Assembly (NCBI RefSeq): GCF_023707985.1
Contig: NZ_BRCF01000001.1
Coordinates: 1-64,000, forward strand
Direction of reading: 5' to 3'
DNA length: 64,000 bases
Source: Sporosarcina sp. NCCP-2716
GTDB lineage: Bacteria; Bacillota; Bacilli; Bacillales_A; Planococcaceae
Positions 42,578 to 52,700 of this stretch are shown here, piece after piece. The translations under genes and the position numbers were made by a program. The number at the start of each line of letters is the position of its first letter. The stretch's first letter is position 1. The notes beneath the pieces were generated by a model that was given only the letters and a program-made list of their open reading frames with translations, was not told the DNA's origin and did no database searches.

Positions 42578-43747
42578 GTGACAGATAATTGGTGGATGGA
42601 CATCATACAGGCGGCAGGGTTGTTTTTCCTGAATCCGCTCCTGTGGGTCATGCTGCTACTAGCAGTGGCGCTCGGCTATATGCGGGTGAAACGGGAGCGG
42701 CGCGATTTCAATATCCGGAAACTGCCGGGACTGACGGAACTCAGACGGGTGCTCGCCGATTCGTGGCTGCCGGCCCTGCTCCTCTCCCTCGTGATGAGCG
42801 GGATCGGCCTGGCGGCGGACGCCGGCTGGCTTGTCCTGTTCTCGGCTGTCATGCTCCTCATGACGGTCAGCTTCTTCTACCAATGGGGATCGCCGATATA
42901 TACGGCGTCGCTTGCAGCCGGTGTGCTGTGGATTTGGCAGCGGTCCGGCGGGGAAGTGTCGTTCCGCGGCTGGTCGCTTGCGGATGCCGATTTTGGCGGA
43001 CACCTCGCCGTGACGGTAGCGGTTGCTGCCGGTCTGCTGCTCGTGGCGGAAGGAGTGCTCATCCGGAAGTCGTCCGTGCGTTATCCGTCGCCACAGCTCG
43101 AGAGAACGAGCCGGGGACTACGCGCAGCGGTGTTCAAGGCGAAGAAGCTGTGGCTGCTGCCGGTTGTGTTCCTCGTACCGGGTGACATGATCAGTGCCCA
43201 CGTGCCGTACTGGCCGCAGATCACGCTCGGCGCTGCGTCCTTCAGTTTCGTGCCGGTGCCGGTCGTCATCGGCTTCAGCCAGATCGCCCGCAAACAGTAT
43301 CCGGATGAGCTGTTCCCGAAGATTGGGCGTTCAGTCAGCTGGCTCGGTGCGCTTGTCGTTCTCATAGGGCTCGGCGGTCTGTATTTGCCGGTCATCAGCT
43401 GGTCGGCCTTGGCGGTTGGCGTCATCGGGCGGGCTGCTGTCACGATTTCCACTGCAGTGAATGAGCGGAAAGGCGGATACGCCGCGTCACCGAGCGCAAA
43501 AGGTGTCGTCGTAGCGGGTGTGCTGCCCGGCTCGCCGGCTGAAAAGCTCGGCTTGCTGCCAGGGGAAGTGATCCGCGCGGTGAACGGCATGCAGGTGGCG
43601 AACGAGAAAGAGCTGTATGACGCCATCCAGGTGAACGCGGCGCACTGCCGGCTGCAGGTCGCGGACCGCAACGGTGAAGTGCGGCTCATGCAGCAAGTGC
43701 TGTACCGGCACGATCATTACCAGCTCGGCCTGCTGCTTGTCAGGTAG
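42578..43747 (+). CDS. minJ: PDZ-domain division topology protein MinJ
   Basis: A 389-residue polytopic protein with about seven helices (for example ALLLSLVMSGIGLAADAGWL, VTVAVAAGLLLVAEGVLI) and a C-terminal PDZ domain at about 310-385 (GVVVAGVLPGSPAEKLGLLP, GEVIRAVNGMQVANEKELYD). In B. subtilis MinJ bridges DivIVA and MinD at the poles to block polar division. Size, domain order and the place between ctpB and csbA fit. The start at GTG 42578 has GGGAG at proper spacing; GTG 42569 is too close to it. Confidence 0.85.
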   Translation: MTDNWWMDIIQAAGLFFLNPLLWVMLLLAVALGYMRVKRERRDFNIRKLPGLTELRRVLADSWLPALLLSLVMSGIGLAADAGWLVLFSAVMLLMTVSFFYQWGSPIYTASLAAGVLWIWQRSGGEVSFRGWSLADADFGGHLAVTVAVAAGLLLVAEGVLIRKSSVRYPSPQLERTSRGLRAAVFKAKKLWLLPVVFLVPGDMISAHVPYWPQITLGAASFSFVPVPVVIGFSQIARKQYPDELFPKIGRSVSWLGALVVLIGLGGLYLPVISWSALAVGVIGRAAVTISTAVNERKGGYAASPSAKGVVVAGVLPGSPAEKLGLLPGEVIRAVNGMQVANEKELYDAIQVNAAHCRLQVADRNGEVRLMQQVLYRHDHYQLGLLLVR

Positions 43748-43767
43748 AGAAGAGAAGGAGGCGGCTG

Positions 43768-44028
43768 ATGGAAAGTTTAGCGACAAAGTTCGTGCTGGCA
43801 TTGTTCGTCCCTGGACTGCTCGTCGTGTTTTTCACACGCGTGACATTCCACCATGCAGTCGGGCTGCTGCTGACGATCGCACTCATCGCCGCCTCCGTGT
43901 ACGCCGGTTATACGCATAACTGGATCTTGTACGCGGCGGATGCGCTGTCGCTCACGGTCGGTTTCTGGTTCGCGAAACGCATGGTCGAACGGTCGCACCG
44001 AATCGGTGACGAGAATCCGGATGAATGA
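43768..44028 (+). CDS. csbA: CsbA family membrane protein
   Basis: An 86-residue protein with two to three helices (FVLALFVPGLLVVFFTRV; AVGLLLTIALIAASVYAG; an amphipathic third, SLTVGFWFAKRMVERS) of the CsbA/DUF2198 family. csbA is a SigB-controlled gene of unknown function near uvrB and minJ in B. subtilis. AGAAGGAGG precedes the ATG. Terminator follows directly. Confidence 0.85.
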   Translation: MESLATKFVLALFVPGLLVVFFTRVTFHHAVGLLLTIALIAASVYAGYTHNWILYAADALSLTVGFWFAKRMVERSHRIGDENPDE

Positions 44029-44031
44029 ATG

Positions 44032-44067
44032 AACCCCGTACAGCGATCGACCTGTACGGGGTTTTTT
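44032..44067 (+). terminator. Terminator of csbA
   Basis: Perfect stem AACCCCGTACAG/CTGTACGGGGTT followed by TTTTTG. Confidence 0.9.
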
Positions 44068-44129
44068 GATTTCTTTAAAACTAGCAGTATGCCAGGGCCG
44101 ATTTCAGGGTATGATAGAAAAAAGGGCCG

Positions 44130-44438
44130 TCACATAAACAGGCTGTACACGGCGAGCACACCGATCGTGCCGAGGACGACAGGCATCAGCCCGAGACCGG
44201 CCAGGGCGATCGTGAACGCTGTCACGGCGCCGATGATGCCGAACAGCAGGTCTCCCTGCTGGACGTGGAAGATGGCGGGAAAGATGAGAGCACCGAGCAC
44301 GGCATACGGAATATTGCCGAGGACGCCCGTCAAAAAAGGCGGCAGCTTCCGTCCATCCAGGAACGTGAGCGGGATCATGCGCGGGATGTACGTCACGAGC
44401 GCCATTCCGAGCAGCATCCACCAATAGGTCGCTCCCAT
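44130..44438 (-). CDS. azlD: AzlD family transport subunit
   Basis: A 102-residue membrane protein with three to four helices (WWMLLGMALVTYIPRMIPLT, LGNIPYAVLGALIFPAIF) of the AzlD family. With AzlC it forms an exporter of branched-chain amino acids and analogues such as 4-azaleucine. The start at 44438 lies in a TGATG overlap with the azlC stop and has AAGGAGG 7 bases upstream. Confidence 0.9.
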   Translation of the reverse strand: MGATYWWMLLGMALVTYIPRMIPLTFLDGRKLPPFLTGVLGNIPYAVLGALIFPAIFHVQQGDLLFGIIGAVTAFTIALAGLGLMPVVLGTIGVLAVYSLFM

Positions 44439-45160
44439 CAGCATTCCTCCTTTTCAAGCGGCAGACCATACGCCCGTCCGGTTTTTACATACAGCAGTTC
44501 CACGGCGACAGCTGCGATCAGCGTAGAGGCGAGGATCGCCCATCCCGTCGTCAGCAGTCCGGTATAATAGAAGAGACAGCTCAACAGTGCCGATGAACTC
44601 GCGAGCAGCACGACTTTGCGGTTCCCTTTCATCGACGGGACGAGCAGGGCGACGAACAGCGCATACAGCGCGATCGACATGGCCGCCTGCAGGAAACCGG
44701 GCAGGAAGTCACCGATCAGGTGGCCCGCTGCCGTGAAGACGACCCAGCTGCCGTACGCGACAGCGATGACGCCGGCCGCTTCGGCGCTCGACACTTTGCC
44801 TTCTTTGGCAGTCGCGATGACGGAGAAGGTTTCATCCGTCACACCGAAGGCGACCGCCGCCTTGACCGGCTTCGACGACGGCTGCAACTTTTCATTCAGC
44901 GAGGCCGTCATCAGGAAGTGCCGGATGTTGACGACGAACGTGTTGACGACGATGAGGAACGGATCGACGCCCAGCTTCAGCAAGCTGAGCGATATGTATT
45001 GGGCAGCGCCCGCGAAGACGAAGATGCTCATGGCGGTCGCTTCGACGATTGACAGGCCCGCCGATTTCGCGAGCAGGCCGAACGTCAGCGCGACGGGGAA
45101 GTACCCGATGCCGATGCTGATACCTGCACGCAGGCCTTTCTTGAATGGTGTACGTTCCAA
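44438..45160 (-). CDS. azlC: AzlC family branched-chain amino acid exporter
   Basis: A 240-residue membrane protein with about six helices. The N-terminal pattern GYFPVALTFGLLAKSAGLS, AGAAQYISLSLLKLGVDPF and AAVAFGVTDETFSVIATAKE identifies AzlC. It is co-translated with azlD. No regulatory RNA is visible upstream. The Lrp-type AzlB regulator of B. subtilis is not present here. Confidence 0.92.
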   Translation of the reverse strand: MERTPFKKGLRAGISIGIGYFPVALTFGLLAKSAGLSIVEATAMSIFVFAGAAQYISLSLLKLGVDPFLIVVNTFVVNIRHFLMTASLNEKLQPSSKPVKAAVAFGVTDETFSVIATAKEGKVSSAEAAGVIAVAYGSWVVFTAAGHLIGDFLPGFLQAAMSIALYALFVALLVPSMKGNRKVVLLASSSALLSCLFYYTGLLTTGWAILASTLIAAVAVELLYVKTGRAYGLPLEKEEC

Positions 45161-45283
45161 CTTCCATCCCCGCTTTCGTGTAGAAGGTCAATAGTAGTGA
45201 TTATACTACATTGCAAGGCGGGAACAAAACTGAATTTTTGCATGCTTACCAATAGATAGAGAGAGCTTGGGGGGGAATGACCG

Positions 45284-45913
45284 ATGCATGAATGGTTCAC
45301 AGTCGATAAAATAACGGAACTCGCAGCGCATTACCGGGCATTCGGCCCGATCATCGGCTTCCTGCTGCCGTTCGTCGAGTCGTTCCTGCCGTTTTTGCCG
45401 CTGTTCGTCTTCGTCATCGCGAACATCGCCGCTTACGGGATCATCTTCGGCTTCCTGCTGTCGTGGGGCGGCACGACCGTCGGATCGTATGCGGTATTCC
45501 TGATCATCCGCAAATACGGACGGAGCCGGATGCTGAACTTCATCACCCGGCATAAGCGGGTGAAGAAGCTGATCTTGTGGGTGGAGAGCAACGGCTTCGG
45601 GCCGCTGTTCCTGTTCATCTGTTTCCCGTTCACGCCGTCCGCGCTCGTCAACCTGGTGGCGGGGCTGGCGAATATCCGGAAGACGTACTACCTCGCCATC
45701 CTGCTTGCCGGCAAGTTCGTCATGGTGTTCATGATCAGCTTTGTCGGCTATGACATCCGGGCGCTCTTCACCCAGCCGATCCGTACCGCCATCGTCGGCG
45801 TCGTGATTTTGCTGCTGTGGCTTGTCGGCAAATGGTGGGAGAAACGCATCAACAAGCGCGTCGAGACCCACGCCAGGGAATGGGACGGCCGCAAGCATTG
45901 GGAGGATGAGTGA
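45284..45913 (+). CDS. TVP38/TMEM64 (VTT domain) membrane protein
   Basis: A 209-residue protein with a VTT/DedA-like fold: an N-terminal re-entrant part FLLPFVESFLPFLPLFVFVI, ANIAAYGIIFGFLLSWGGTT, and the conserved FLFICFPFTPSALVNLVAGL. Related B. subtilis YhjE lies near addBA, as here. The superfamily includes lipid scramblases and flippases, so lipid handling is a fair inference. AGCTTGGGGGGGAATG is the ribosome site region. Confidence 0.82.
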   Translation: MHEWFTVDKITELAAHYRAFGPIIGFLLPFVESFLPFLPLFVFVIANIAAYGIIFGFLLSWGGTTVGSYAVFLIIRKYGRSRMLNFITRHKRVKKLILWVESNGFGPLFLFICFPFTPSALVNLVAGLANIRKTYYLAILLAGKFVMVFMISFVGYDIRALFTQPIRTAIVGVVILLLWLVGKWWEKRINKRVETHAREWDGRKHWEDE

Positions 45914-45917
45914 ACGC

Positions 45918-45948
45918 AGAACGCTCCGCGGAGCGTTCTTTTTTTTAT
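45918..45948 (+). terminator. Terminator of the TVP38 gene
   Basis: Perfect stem AGAACGCTCCGCGGAGCGTTCT followed by a long T-run. Confidence 0.9.
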
Positions 45949-45968
45949 TGGGCAAAAACTTCTCAAAT

Positions 45969-46017
45969 CGGTGCCTGTGTGATACACAAATTGGACACAA
46001 TTCTGAATCGTGTCCGT
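45969..46017. repeat. GGTGCCTGTG repeat, truncated copy
   Basis: Begins CGGTGCCTGTGTGATACACA and keeps ATTCTGAATCGTGTC, matching the subfamily copy at 19029. The right arm is missing and is directly replaced by array C at 46020. Confidence 0.6.
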
Positions 46018-46019
46018 CC

Positions 46020-46124
46020 GCCGATTAACTTCTCCATCTGGCCGATTCTTCTCATGAAATGGCCGATACCCGACGCCATTCGTCCGATTCACAACGCCGT
46101 TTGGCCGATTCCCACCCGCGCACG
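46020..46124. repeat. Array C: five 21-bp units with GCCGATT core
   Basis: GCCGATT or close variants (GCCGATA, TCCGATT) start at 46020, 46041, 46062, 46083 and 46104. The step is exactly 21 bp each time. Spacers vary, but each ends with a G-rich step (CTG, ATG, TCG, TTG). The array lies 110 bp before addB. The rest of the stretch up to 46235 holds only the addB ribosome site region. Confidence 0.88.
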
Positions 46125-46235
46125 CCGTCCGCCCTCTAGACACCGAACATTCATTCGTAAAACGCTCCCTCCGGCTTTGATTTGTCCCGGCAAAACGGCT
46201 ACAATTAAACTATTAATGAGACAGGGGGCGAGCGG

Positions 46236-49200
46236 ATGACGCTGCGGATGATAACAGGGCGTTCAGGGACGGGCAAGACGTATACGATCGAGCAGGAAAT
46301 CGCCGATGCCTTGCGGGAGGATCCGATCGGGCGGCCGATCATTCTCATCGTGCCGGATCAGATGTCGTATTCCATGGAGCACAGCCTGGCTGCGGAGTTC
46401 GGGCTGAACGGCATGGTGCGCGCGCAAGTGCTGACGTTCAAGCGGCTGGCGTGGCGGGTGCTGCAGGAGACGGGCGGGATCACACGCCGGGAAGTGGACG
46501 CGTTCGGCTACCGGATGCTGATCCGGAGCGTGCTTGAGGAGAACCGTGAGGACTTCACGCTGTTCCGGCAGGCGGCCGACAAACGGGGCTTCACGGAACA
46601 AGTCGAAGGTGTATTGAAGGAATTCAGCCGCTACTGCCTTGATTTCAGTACGCTTTCCGGGCTCCACGCGGAACTGACGGCAGCAAATGCGCCGCGGTCA
46701 CTTATCGACAAAGCGGGTGACTTGTCGCTGCTGCTCGAGAAAGTCGAGGAGCGTCTCGGATCGGGCTATGTCGACAGTGAAGGGCATTTGGCGCTGCTGA
46801 CGGAACAGATACGATTCTCGGATTATATAAAGGAAGCGGACATCTACATAGACGGCTTCGAGCTGCTGACGAACCGCGAGCACGAAATCATCCGCGAGCT
46901 GCTGAAATACGCGCAGCGCGTCACCGTCGCACTGCCGACGGACGACACGGCAACTCATACGGAGGACCACGAACTGTTCTACAGTCCGGTGCGCACGAAA
47001 CAGATACTCACCGAGCTGGCACGCAGTGAAGCGGTGGACATCGAGCCGGAAATGAGATTGAGCGAGCCTCTGCGGTTCCGCAATCCGGACGTGCGTCATC
47101 TCGAGGCGCAGTTCGACCGGTATCCGGCGAGCCCGAGTCCCAGCTCAGGCGACGTCCGGGTCATCGAAGCGGCTGACCGGCGTGCCGAGCTCCACGCAGT
47201 TGCCCGGTCGATACGGGAGCTCGTGCGGAACGGCAAAAGGTACCAGGAAATCGCCGTCTTATACAGGCAGCCCGATGTGTACGATGAACTGATCGCTACC
47301 ATATTCCCGCTCTATGACATCCCGGTGTTCATCAGCCGGAAGAAACCGATGCTTCACCATCCGCTCATCGAGTTCACACGCTCCGTCCTCGAGGCGGTGA
47401 CCGGCAATTGGTCGTACGAAGCGATCTTCCGCGCGGTCAAGACCGACTTGTTCTTCCCATATGGCGAAGACCGGAAGCTGTGGCGGGAGCGTGCTGACCG
47501 GCTCGAGAATTATGTGCTGGCACACGGCATCCACGGCCGGCGCTGGTTCGATGAGGACCGGTGGCGCGTAAAGAAATACCGCGGGCTTGAGCTCCATACC
47601 GATGTCCAGACCGATGAAGAACTCGCGATGCAGGCAGAGCTGCACAGCGTGCGGGACTTGATCCGGGAACCGTTGGAAGCATTCGGCCGCAAGATGAAAC
47701 GCGCGAAGAACGGCAGGCAGGCTGCAGAAGCACTGTTTGCGTTCATGGAAGACCTGCACGTCTATGATATGATCATCAGCCTGCGGGCAGAGGAGGAGAC
47801 GGCCGGCCGCTTGCTCGGCGCGTCCGAACACGAACAGGCATGGACCGGGTGGATCAACGTCCTTGACCAGTTCGTGCTCATGTTCGGCGAGACGGACATG
47901 CCGGCAAAAGAAGCGATCCGGGTGCTCGACGAAGGGTTCGACACACTCGAATTCGCCCGCATCCCGCCATCGCTCGACCAGGTGACCGTCATGACGATCG
48001 ACCTTGCGACGTTCCTCAACATCGACGAAGTGTTCGTCATCGGCGTGAATGACGGCGTGCTGCCGCAGCGCATCGACAATGAAGGCTTGCTGTCGGACGC
48101 CGACCGCCAATGGTTCGAGTCGATCGGCTTCGAACTCGCGCCATCTGCGAAAACCCGTCTGATGGATGAAACCTACAAAGCCTACCGGGCATTCACTGCC
48201 GCTGCGGAAGGGCTGACGGTGACGTACCCGATCGCGGATGAAGCAGGAAAGGCGCTCATCCCGTCGCTCTATATCCCGCGGCTCGGTCAGATCTTCGACG
48301 ATCTGCACATCGAAACGGCGGCCGCTGATCCGCTTGACCTGCCGGAGTCGGCTGACAGCATTGCTTATGTGAGCCATCCTCGCCCGACCTTGCCGTATGC
48401 GTCCGCACAGCTGCGCAATTTCGAGATGGACGGCCGCATCAGCCCGCTCTGGCGTGCTGTCATCGCCTACTACGAGGACGACCCGCTCTGGGCGTCGATC
48501 CTCGCAGGCATCCAGGGCACACGGAAAGCAGGCACGGCGACGGAACGGCTCATCCCTGCCGTCACGCACGAACTGTACGGCGAGACACTGTCGTCAAGCG
48601 TTTCCCGCGTCGAATCGTATTACAGCTGCCCGTTCCAGCATTTCGCGTCGTACGGCCTCGGTCTGCGCGAACGGACCGAATTCACGCTGGAAGCCCCGGC
48701 GATCGGGGATCTGTTCCACGCTGCGCTGAAATACGTGTCCGACGAAATGATGCGCACCGGTGCTAGCTGGGCCGGCCTGTCAAAGGAGGACAGTTTCCGG
48801 CTTGCACATGAAGCCGTCGACCGGATCGCACCGTTCTTCTTCCATCGGATTTTGCTGACGACGAACCGGCATCTGTACATCAAACGGAAGCTGACGCATA
48901 TCATCCAGCGCACGATCGCAGCGCTCAGCAATCAGGCGACGGCCTCTTCGTTCCATCCGGTCGCCGTCGAAGTAGGCTTCGGGCCGGGCGAGCAGATGCC
49001 GCCGCTTGAAATTCCGCTGAAGCGCGGAGGACACATGAACCTGCGGGGCCGGATCGACCGGGTGGACGCCGCGGAAGTGGACGGCAAGACGTATTTGCGC
49101 ATCGTCGACTACAAATCGTCTTCGAAAGCGCTCGATCTGACGGAAGTGTACTATGGATTGTCGCTGCAGATGCTGACGTATTTGGACGTCGCGCTCGAAC

Positions 49201-49733
49201 ACGCCGACGACTGGATCCAGCTGCAGGCGGACCCGGCCGGCATGCTGTACGTCCACGTGCACAACCCGATGATCCGCAGCATCCAGGAACTGTCGGAAGA
49301 GGCGGCCGAGCAGGAAATGCTCAAGTCCTTCACGATGAAAGGCTACGTGCTCGAAGACCTGTCCGTCGTCAAAGGGATGGACCGCAACATCGAACAGTCT
49401 TCGAACGTCATCCCGGCGCGCGTCAAAAAGGACGGTTCGTTCTACGCGACATCGAAAGTGCTCGCACCGGACGATATGCAGCTGCTGCGAACCGCCGTCC
49501 GCACACGGCATCGGCAGGCGGGGGATGCGATGCTCGCCGGCGACACGCGTGTTTATCCATACCGGCTGAAAGACCGGATGCCGTGTACGTACTGTCCATA
49601 TCAAGGGGTCTGCCAGTTCGACAAGACCGATCCGGACGCCGTCTACAGGCAGTATGAGGATTTATCCGCAAGCGAATCACTCGAAAAAATGAGAAAGGAG
49701 GCGGAAGGCGATGCACATACCACCGAAACCTGA
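46236..49733 (+). CDS. addB: ATP-dependent helicase-nuclease subunit AddB
   Basis: The 1165-residue subunit of the AddAB double-strand-break processing enzyme. The N-terminal Walker-like GRSGTGKTYTIEQE is followed by an inactivated helicase fold involved in Chi recognition, and a C-terminal RecB-type nuclease (LRIVDYKSSSKALDLTEVYY). Four cysteines (VESYYSCPFQ; CTYCPYQGVCQFD) form the iron-sulfur cluster. The ATG follows GGGGGCGAGCGG. It overlaps addA by 23 bases, showing coupled synthesis. Confidence 0.96.
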   Translation: MTLRMITGRSGTGKTYTIEQEIADALREDPIGRPIILIVPDQMSYSMEHSLAAEFGLNGMVRAQVLTFKRLAWRVLQETGGITRREVDAFGYRMLIRSVLEENREDFTLFRQAADKRGFTEQVEGVLKEFSRYCLDFSTLSGLHAELTAANAPRSLIDKAGDLSLLLEKVEERLGSGYVDSEGHLALLTEQIRFSDYIKEADIYIDGFELLTNREHEIIRELLKYAQRVTVALPTDDTATHTEDHELFYSPVRTKQILTELARSEAVDIEPEMRLSEPLRFRNPDVRHLEAQFDRYPASPSPSSGDVRVIEAADRRAELHAVARSIRELVRNGKRYQEIAVLYRQPDVYDELIATIFPLYDIPVFISRKKPMLHHPLIEFTRSVLEAVTGNWSYEAIFRAVKTDLFFPYGEDRKLWRERADRLENYVLAHGIHGRRWFDEDRWRVKKYRGLELHTDVQTDEELAMQAELHSVRDLIREPLEAFGRKMKRAKNGRQAAEALFAFMEDLHVYDMIISLRAEEETAGRLLGASEHEQAWTGWINVLDQFVLMFGETDMPAKEAIRVLDEGFDTLEFARIPPSLDQVTVMTIDLATFLNIDEVFVIGVNDGVLPQRIDNEGLLSDADRQWFESIGFELAPSAKTRLMDETYKAYRAFTAAAEGLTVTYPIADEAGKALIPSLYIPRLGQIFDDLHIETAAADPLDLPESADSIAYVSHPRPTLPYASAQLRNFEMDGRISPLWRAVIAYYEDDPLWASILAGIQGTRKAGTATERLIPAVTHELYGETLSSSVSRVESYYSCPFQHFASYGLGLRERTEFTLEAPAIGDLFHAALKYVSDEMMRTGASWAGLSKEDSFRLAHEAVDRIAPFFFHRILLTTNRHLYIKRKLTHIIQRTIAALSNQATASSFHPVAVEVGFGPGEQMPPLEIPLKRGGHMNLRGRIDRVDAAEVDGKTYLRIVDYKSSSKALDLTEVYYGLSLQMLTYLDVALEHADDWIQLQADPAGMLYVHVHNPMIRSIQELSEEAAEQEMLKSFTMKGYVLEDLSVVKGMDRNIEQSSNVIPARVKKDGSFYATSKVLAPDDMQLLRTAVRTRHRQAGDAMLAGDTRVYPYRLKDRMPCTYCPYQGVCQFDKTDPDAVYRQYEDLSASESLEKMRKEAEGDAHTTET

Positions 49734-52700
49734 GAACGTCACGTTCACGGACGCACAATGGACGGCGATCCATGCGTCCGGAAGGGACATCCTCGTCTCC
49801 GCGGCAGCAGGCTCCGGCAAGACGAAAGTGCTCATCACCCGGCTGATCGAGAAAGTGATCGACGAGCGTGATCCGGTGAACGTCGATGAACTGCTCGTCG
49901 TGACGTTCACGAACGCGGCGGCGGCTGAAATGCGGCACAGAATGGGGGCGGCGCTTGAAGAACAGATCGCCCTCCATCCGGATTCCGCACACTTGCGCAA
50001 GCAGCTGAGCCTCCTGAATAAGGCACAGATCTCGTCGCTTCACTCCTTCTGTCTGACGATCGTCCGCCAGTATGCGTATCTGCTCGACATCGACCCGGGT
50101 TTCCGCATCGCGGACCCGACGGAAGCGGCTTTATTGCGCGACGATACGATCGAAGCGGTGCTCGAGGACGCATACAGCGCCGACGATCCGGAAGCGATCT
50201 ACCGGCTCGCCGACAGTTTCACGGCGGACCGGAACGACCAGTCGCTCGAGCTGCTCATCGACCGGCTGTACGACTACTCCCGCGTTCACCCGAAGCCCGA
50301 ACAGTGGCTGCGGCAGATTCCACAAGAGTACGAACTTCCGGAAGGTGCAGTCATCGACAACTTGTCGTTCATCGGTCCGCTGAAATCGGCGATCCAGCAG
50401 AAACTTGAGGAAGCCGAAGCCCTGTCGCTCGATATGCAGCGCATCGCCGAACAGCCGGACGGCCCGGCACCGCTCGGACCGACCGCCGAAGCCGACCTGG
50501 CATGGATCCGAGGAGCTATCCAGACGATCGAATACGGCACATGGGAAGAGACATACGGCTATTTCAGCCAGCTGAAATGGACGAAAGCAGGAAGTGTCAA
50601 GAAGGATTCATGCGATGAAGAGCTCGCCAAGCGGGCGAAAGCGCTACGGGATTCCGTCAAGAAACTCGTGACGGGCGTCAAGGAATCATACTACGAACGG
50701 ACTCCTGCCCGGCTGCTCAACGAAATCCGGCTCATGGCCCCGATGATGCACACGCTGATCGATCTCGTCATCGACTTCGGCGCACGCTACCGAACCGTCA
50801 AGACGGAACGAGGGCTCGTCGACTTCTCGGACCTCGAGCATTACGCCCTCGACATCCTGGCGAACCAGGAAGGGGACGAGCTGGTGCCGTCCGATATCGC
50901 CGCGGATTACCAGGCAAAATTCAAGGAAGTCCTTGTCGATGAATACCAGGATACGAACCTGCTCCAGGAAGCGATCATCCAATTCGTCAAATCCGGTGCA
51001 GAAGCGGACGGCAACCTGTTCATGGTGGGTGACGTCAAGCAGTCCATCTACCGGTTCCGTCTCGCCGAACCCGGCCTGTTCCTCGGCAAATACGGCCGTT
51101 TCTCAGAACAAACAGACGGCGAGGGGCTGAAGATCGATCTGAACGCGAATTTCCGGAGCCGGAAAGAAGTGCTCGACGCGACGAACTTCGTCTTCTCGCA
51201 AGTGATGGGGGAACGAGTCGGCGAAATCGAGTATGACGAGGCTGCCGCGCTCAAATACGGCGCCCGTTATCCCGAACCTGACACGACAGCCCGTCTGACC
51301 GTCCTATACACGGAAGAGGAAGAATTCGAGGATGAAACCGGACATGAAACCGAAAACCTGAAAAATTCCCAGGCGGAAGCCCGGTACATGGCCAGACGTA
51401 TTAACGAATGGATGTCGGAGAAACACGAAGTGAGCGACGCATTCAGCGGGGAGAAGCGGCCGATGCGCTACAGTGACATCGTCGTGCTCATGCGCTCGAT
51501 GACGTGGTCCTCTGAAATCGCCGACGAATTCAAGCGTGCGGACATTCCCGTTTACGTCGAATTGTCGAGCGGCTATTTCGATGCGCTCGAAGTGACGATC
51601 ATGCTCAATACGCTGCGCGTCATCGACAACCCGTACCAGGATATCCCGCTCGCTTCCGTACTGCGCGCGCCGTACGTCGGCATGACGGAGAACGAACTGG
51701 CGCAAGTGCGGCTCGCGGATAAGAACGCGTCCTATTACGATGCGCTGAAGACGTTCATCGCGACCCAGGGGACCGGCATGGCGCCCGAAACTCAGCAGAA
51801 GCTGCAGCGGTTCCTCCTCAATTTCGAGGACTGGCGCAACCTGGCGCGCAGAGGATCACTGTCCGAACTGATCTGGCAAGTGTATAGCGACACGAACTAT
51901 TACGAAATGGTCGGAAGCATGCCGAACGGCAAACAGCGGCAGGCGAACTTGCGGGCACTCCACGACCGGGCGATCGAGTATGAGAAGACGTCCTTCCGCG
52001 GCCTGTTCCGGTTCCTCCGGTTCGTCGACAGGATGCGCCGGCGCGGCGATGACCTCGGCGCGGCCCGGTTCCTGAGCGAAAAAGAGGATGTCGTGCGGAT
52101 CATGACGATCCATTCATCCAAAGGACTGGAATTCCCGAACGTCTTCGTCGCCGGGATCGGACGCCAGTTCAACAAGATGGATTTCAACGAGCCGTATTTG
52201 TTCGACCAGCATTTCGGCCTCGCCGTGAAAGCGATCGATCCCGACAAGCGCATCATGTATACGTCGCTGCCGTTCCTTGCGATGAAAGAGCAGAAAGAGC
52301 TCGAAATGCGTGCAGAAGAGATGCGCGTCCTGTACGTCGCCATGACCCGGGCGAAGGAACAGCTCGAACTTGTCGCGACCGTGAAGGATATCGAAAAGTC
52401 CCTGACGAAATGGCAGGATGCACAGCTCGTCGACCCGGTGGAACGGCTGCCCGATTACATGCGGTCGCGCGCGAACGGCTATCTCGACTGGATCGGGCCG
52501 GCAGTTGCGCGCCATACGGATTTCGCAAAGTTCGGCGTGACGCCTGGCGGGATGACGAAAGAACACCCGTCGAAATGGACGATCGGCATGCTGCCGGTAT
52601 CGTATTTCAGTGAAACGGCGGACGGACAACCGGAAGAAGGCGGTCCGGATGAACACGTACACGCTGAACTGCCGCCTGTCGACGCCGACCGGCTGGCCGA

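Noticed and set aside
47259..48569. Long minus-strand open frame opposite addB
   Set aside because: Shadow frame, as are those opposite secA, ctpB and clpB. The sense genes are certain.
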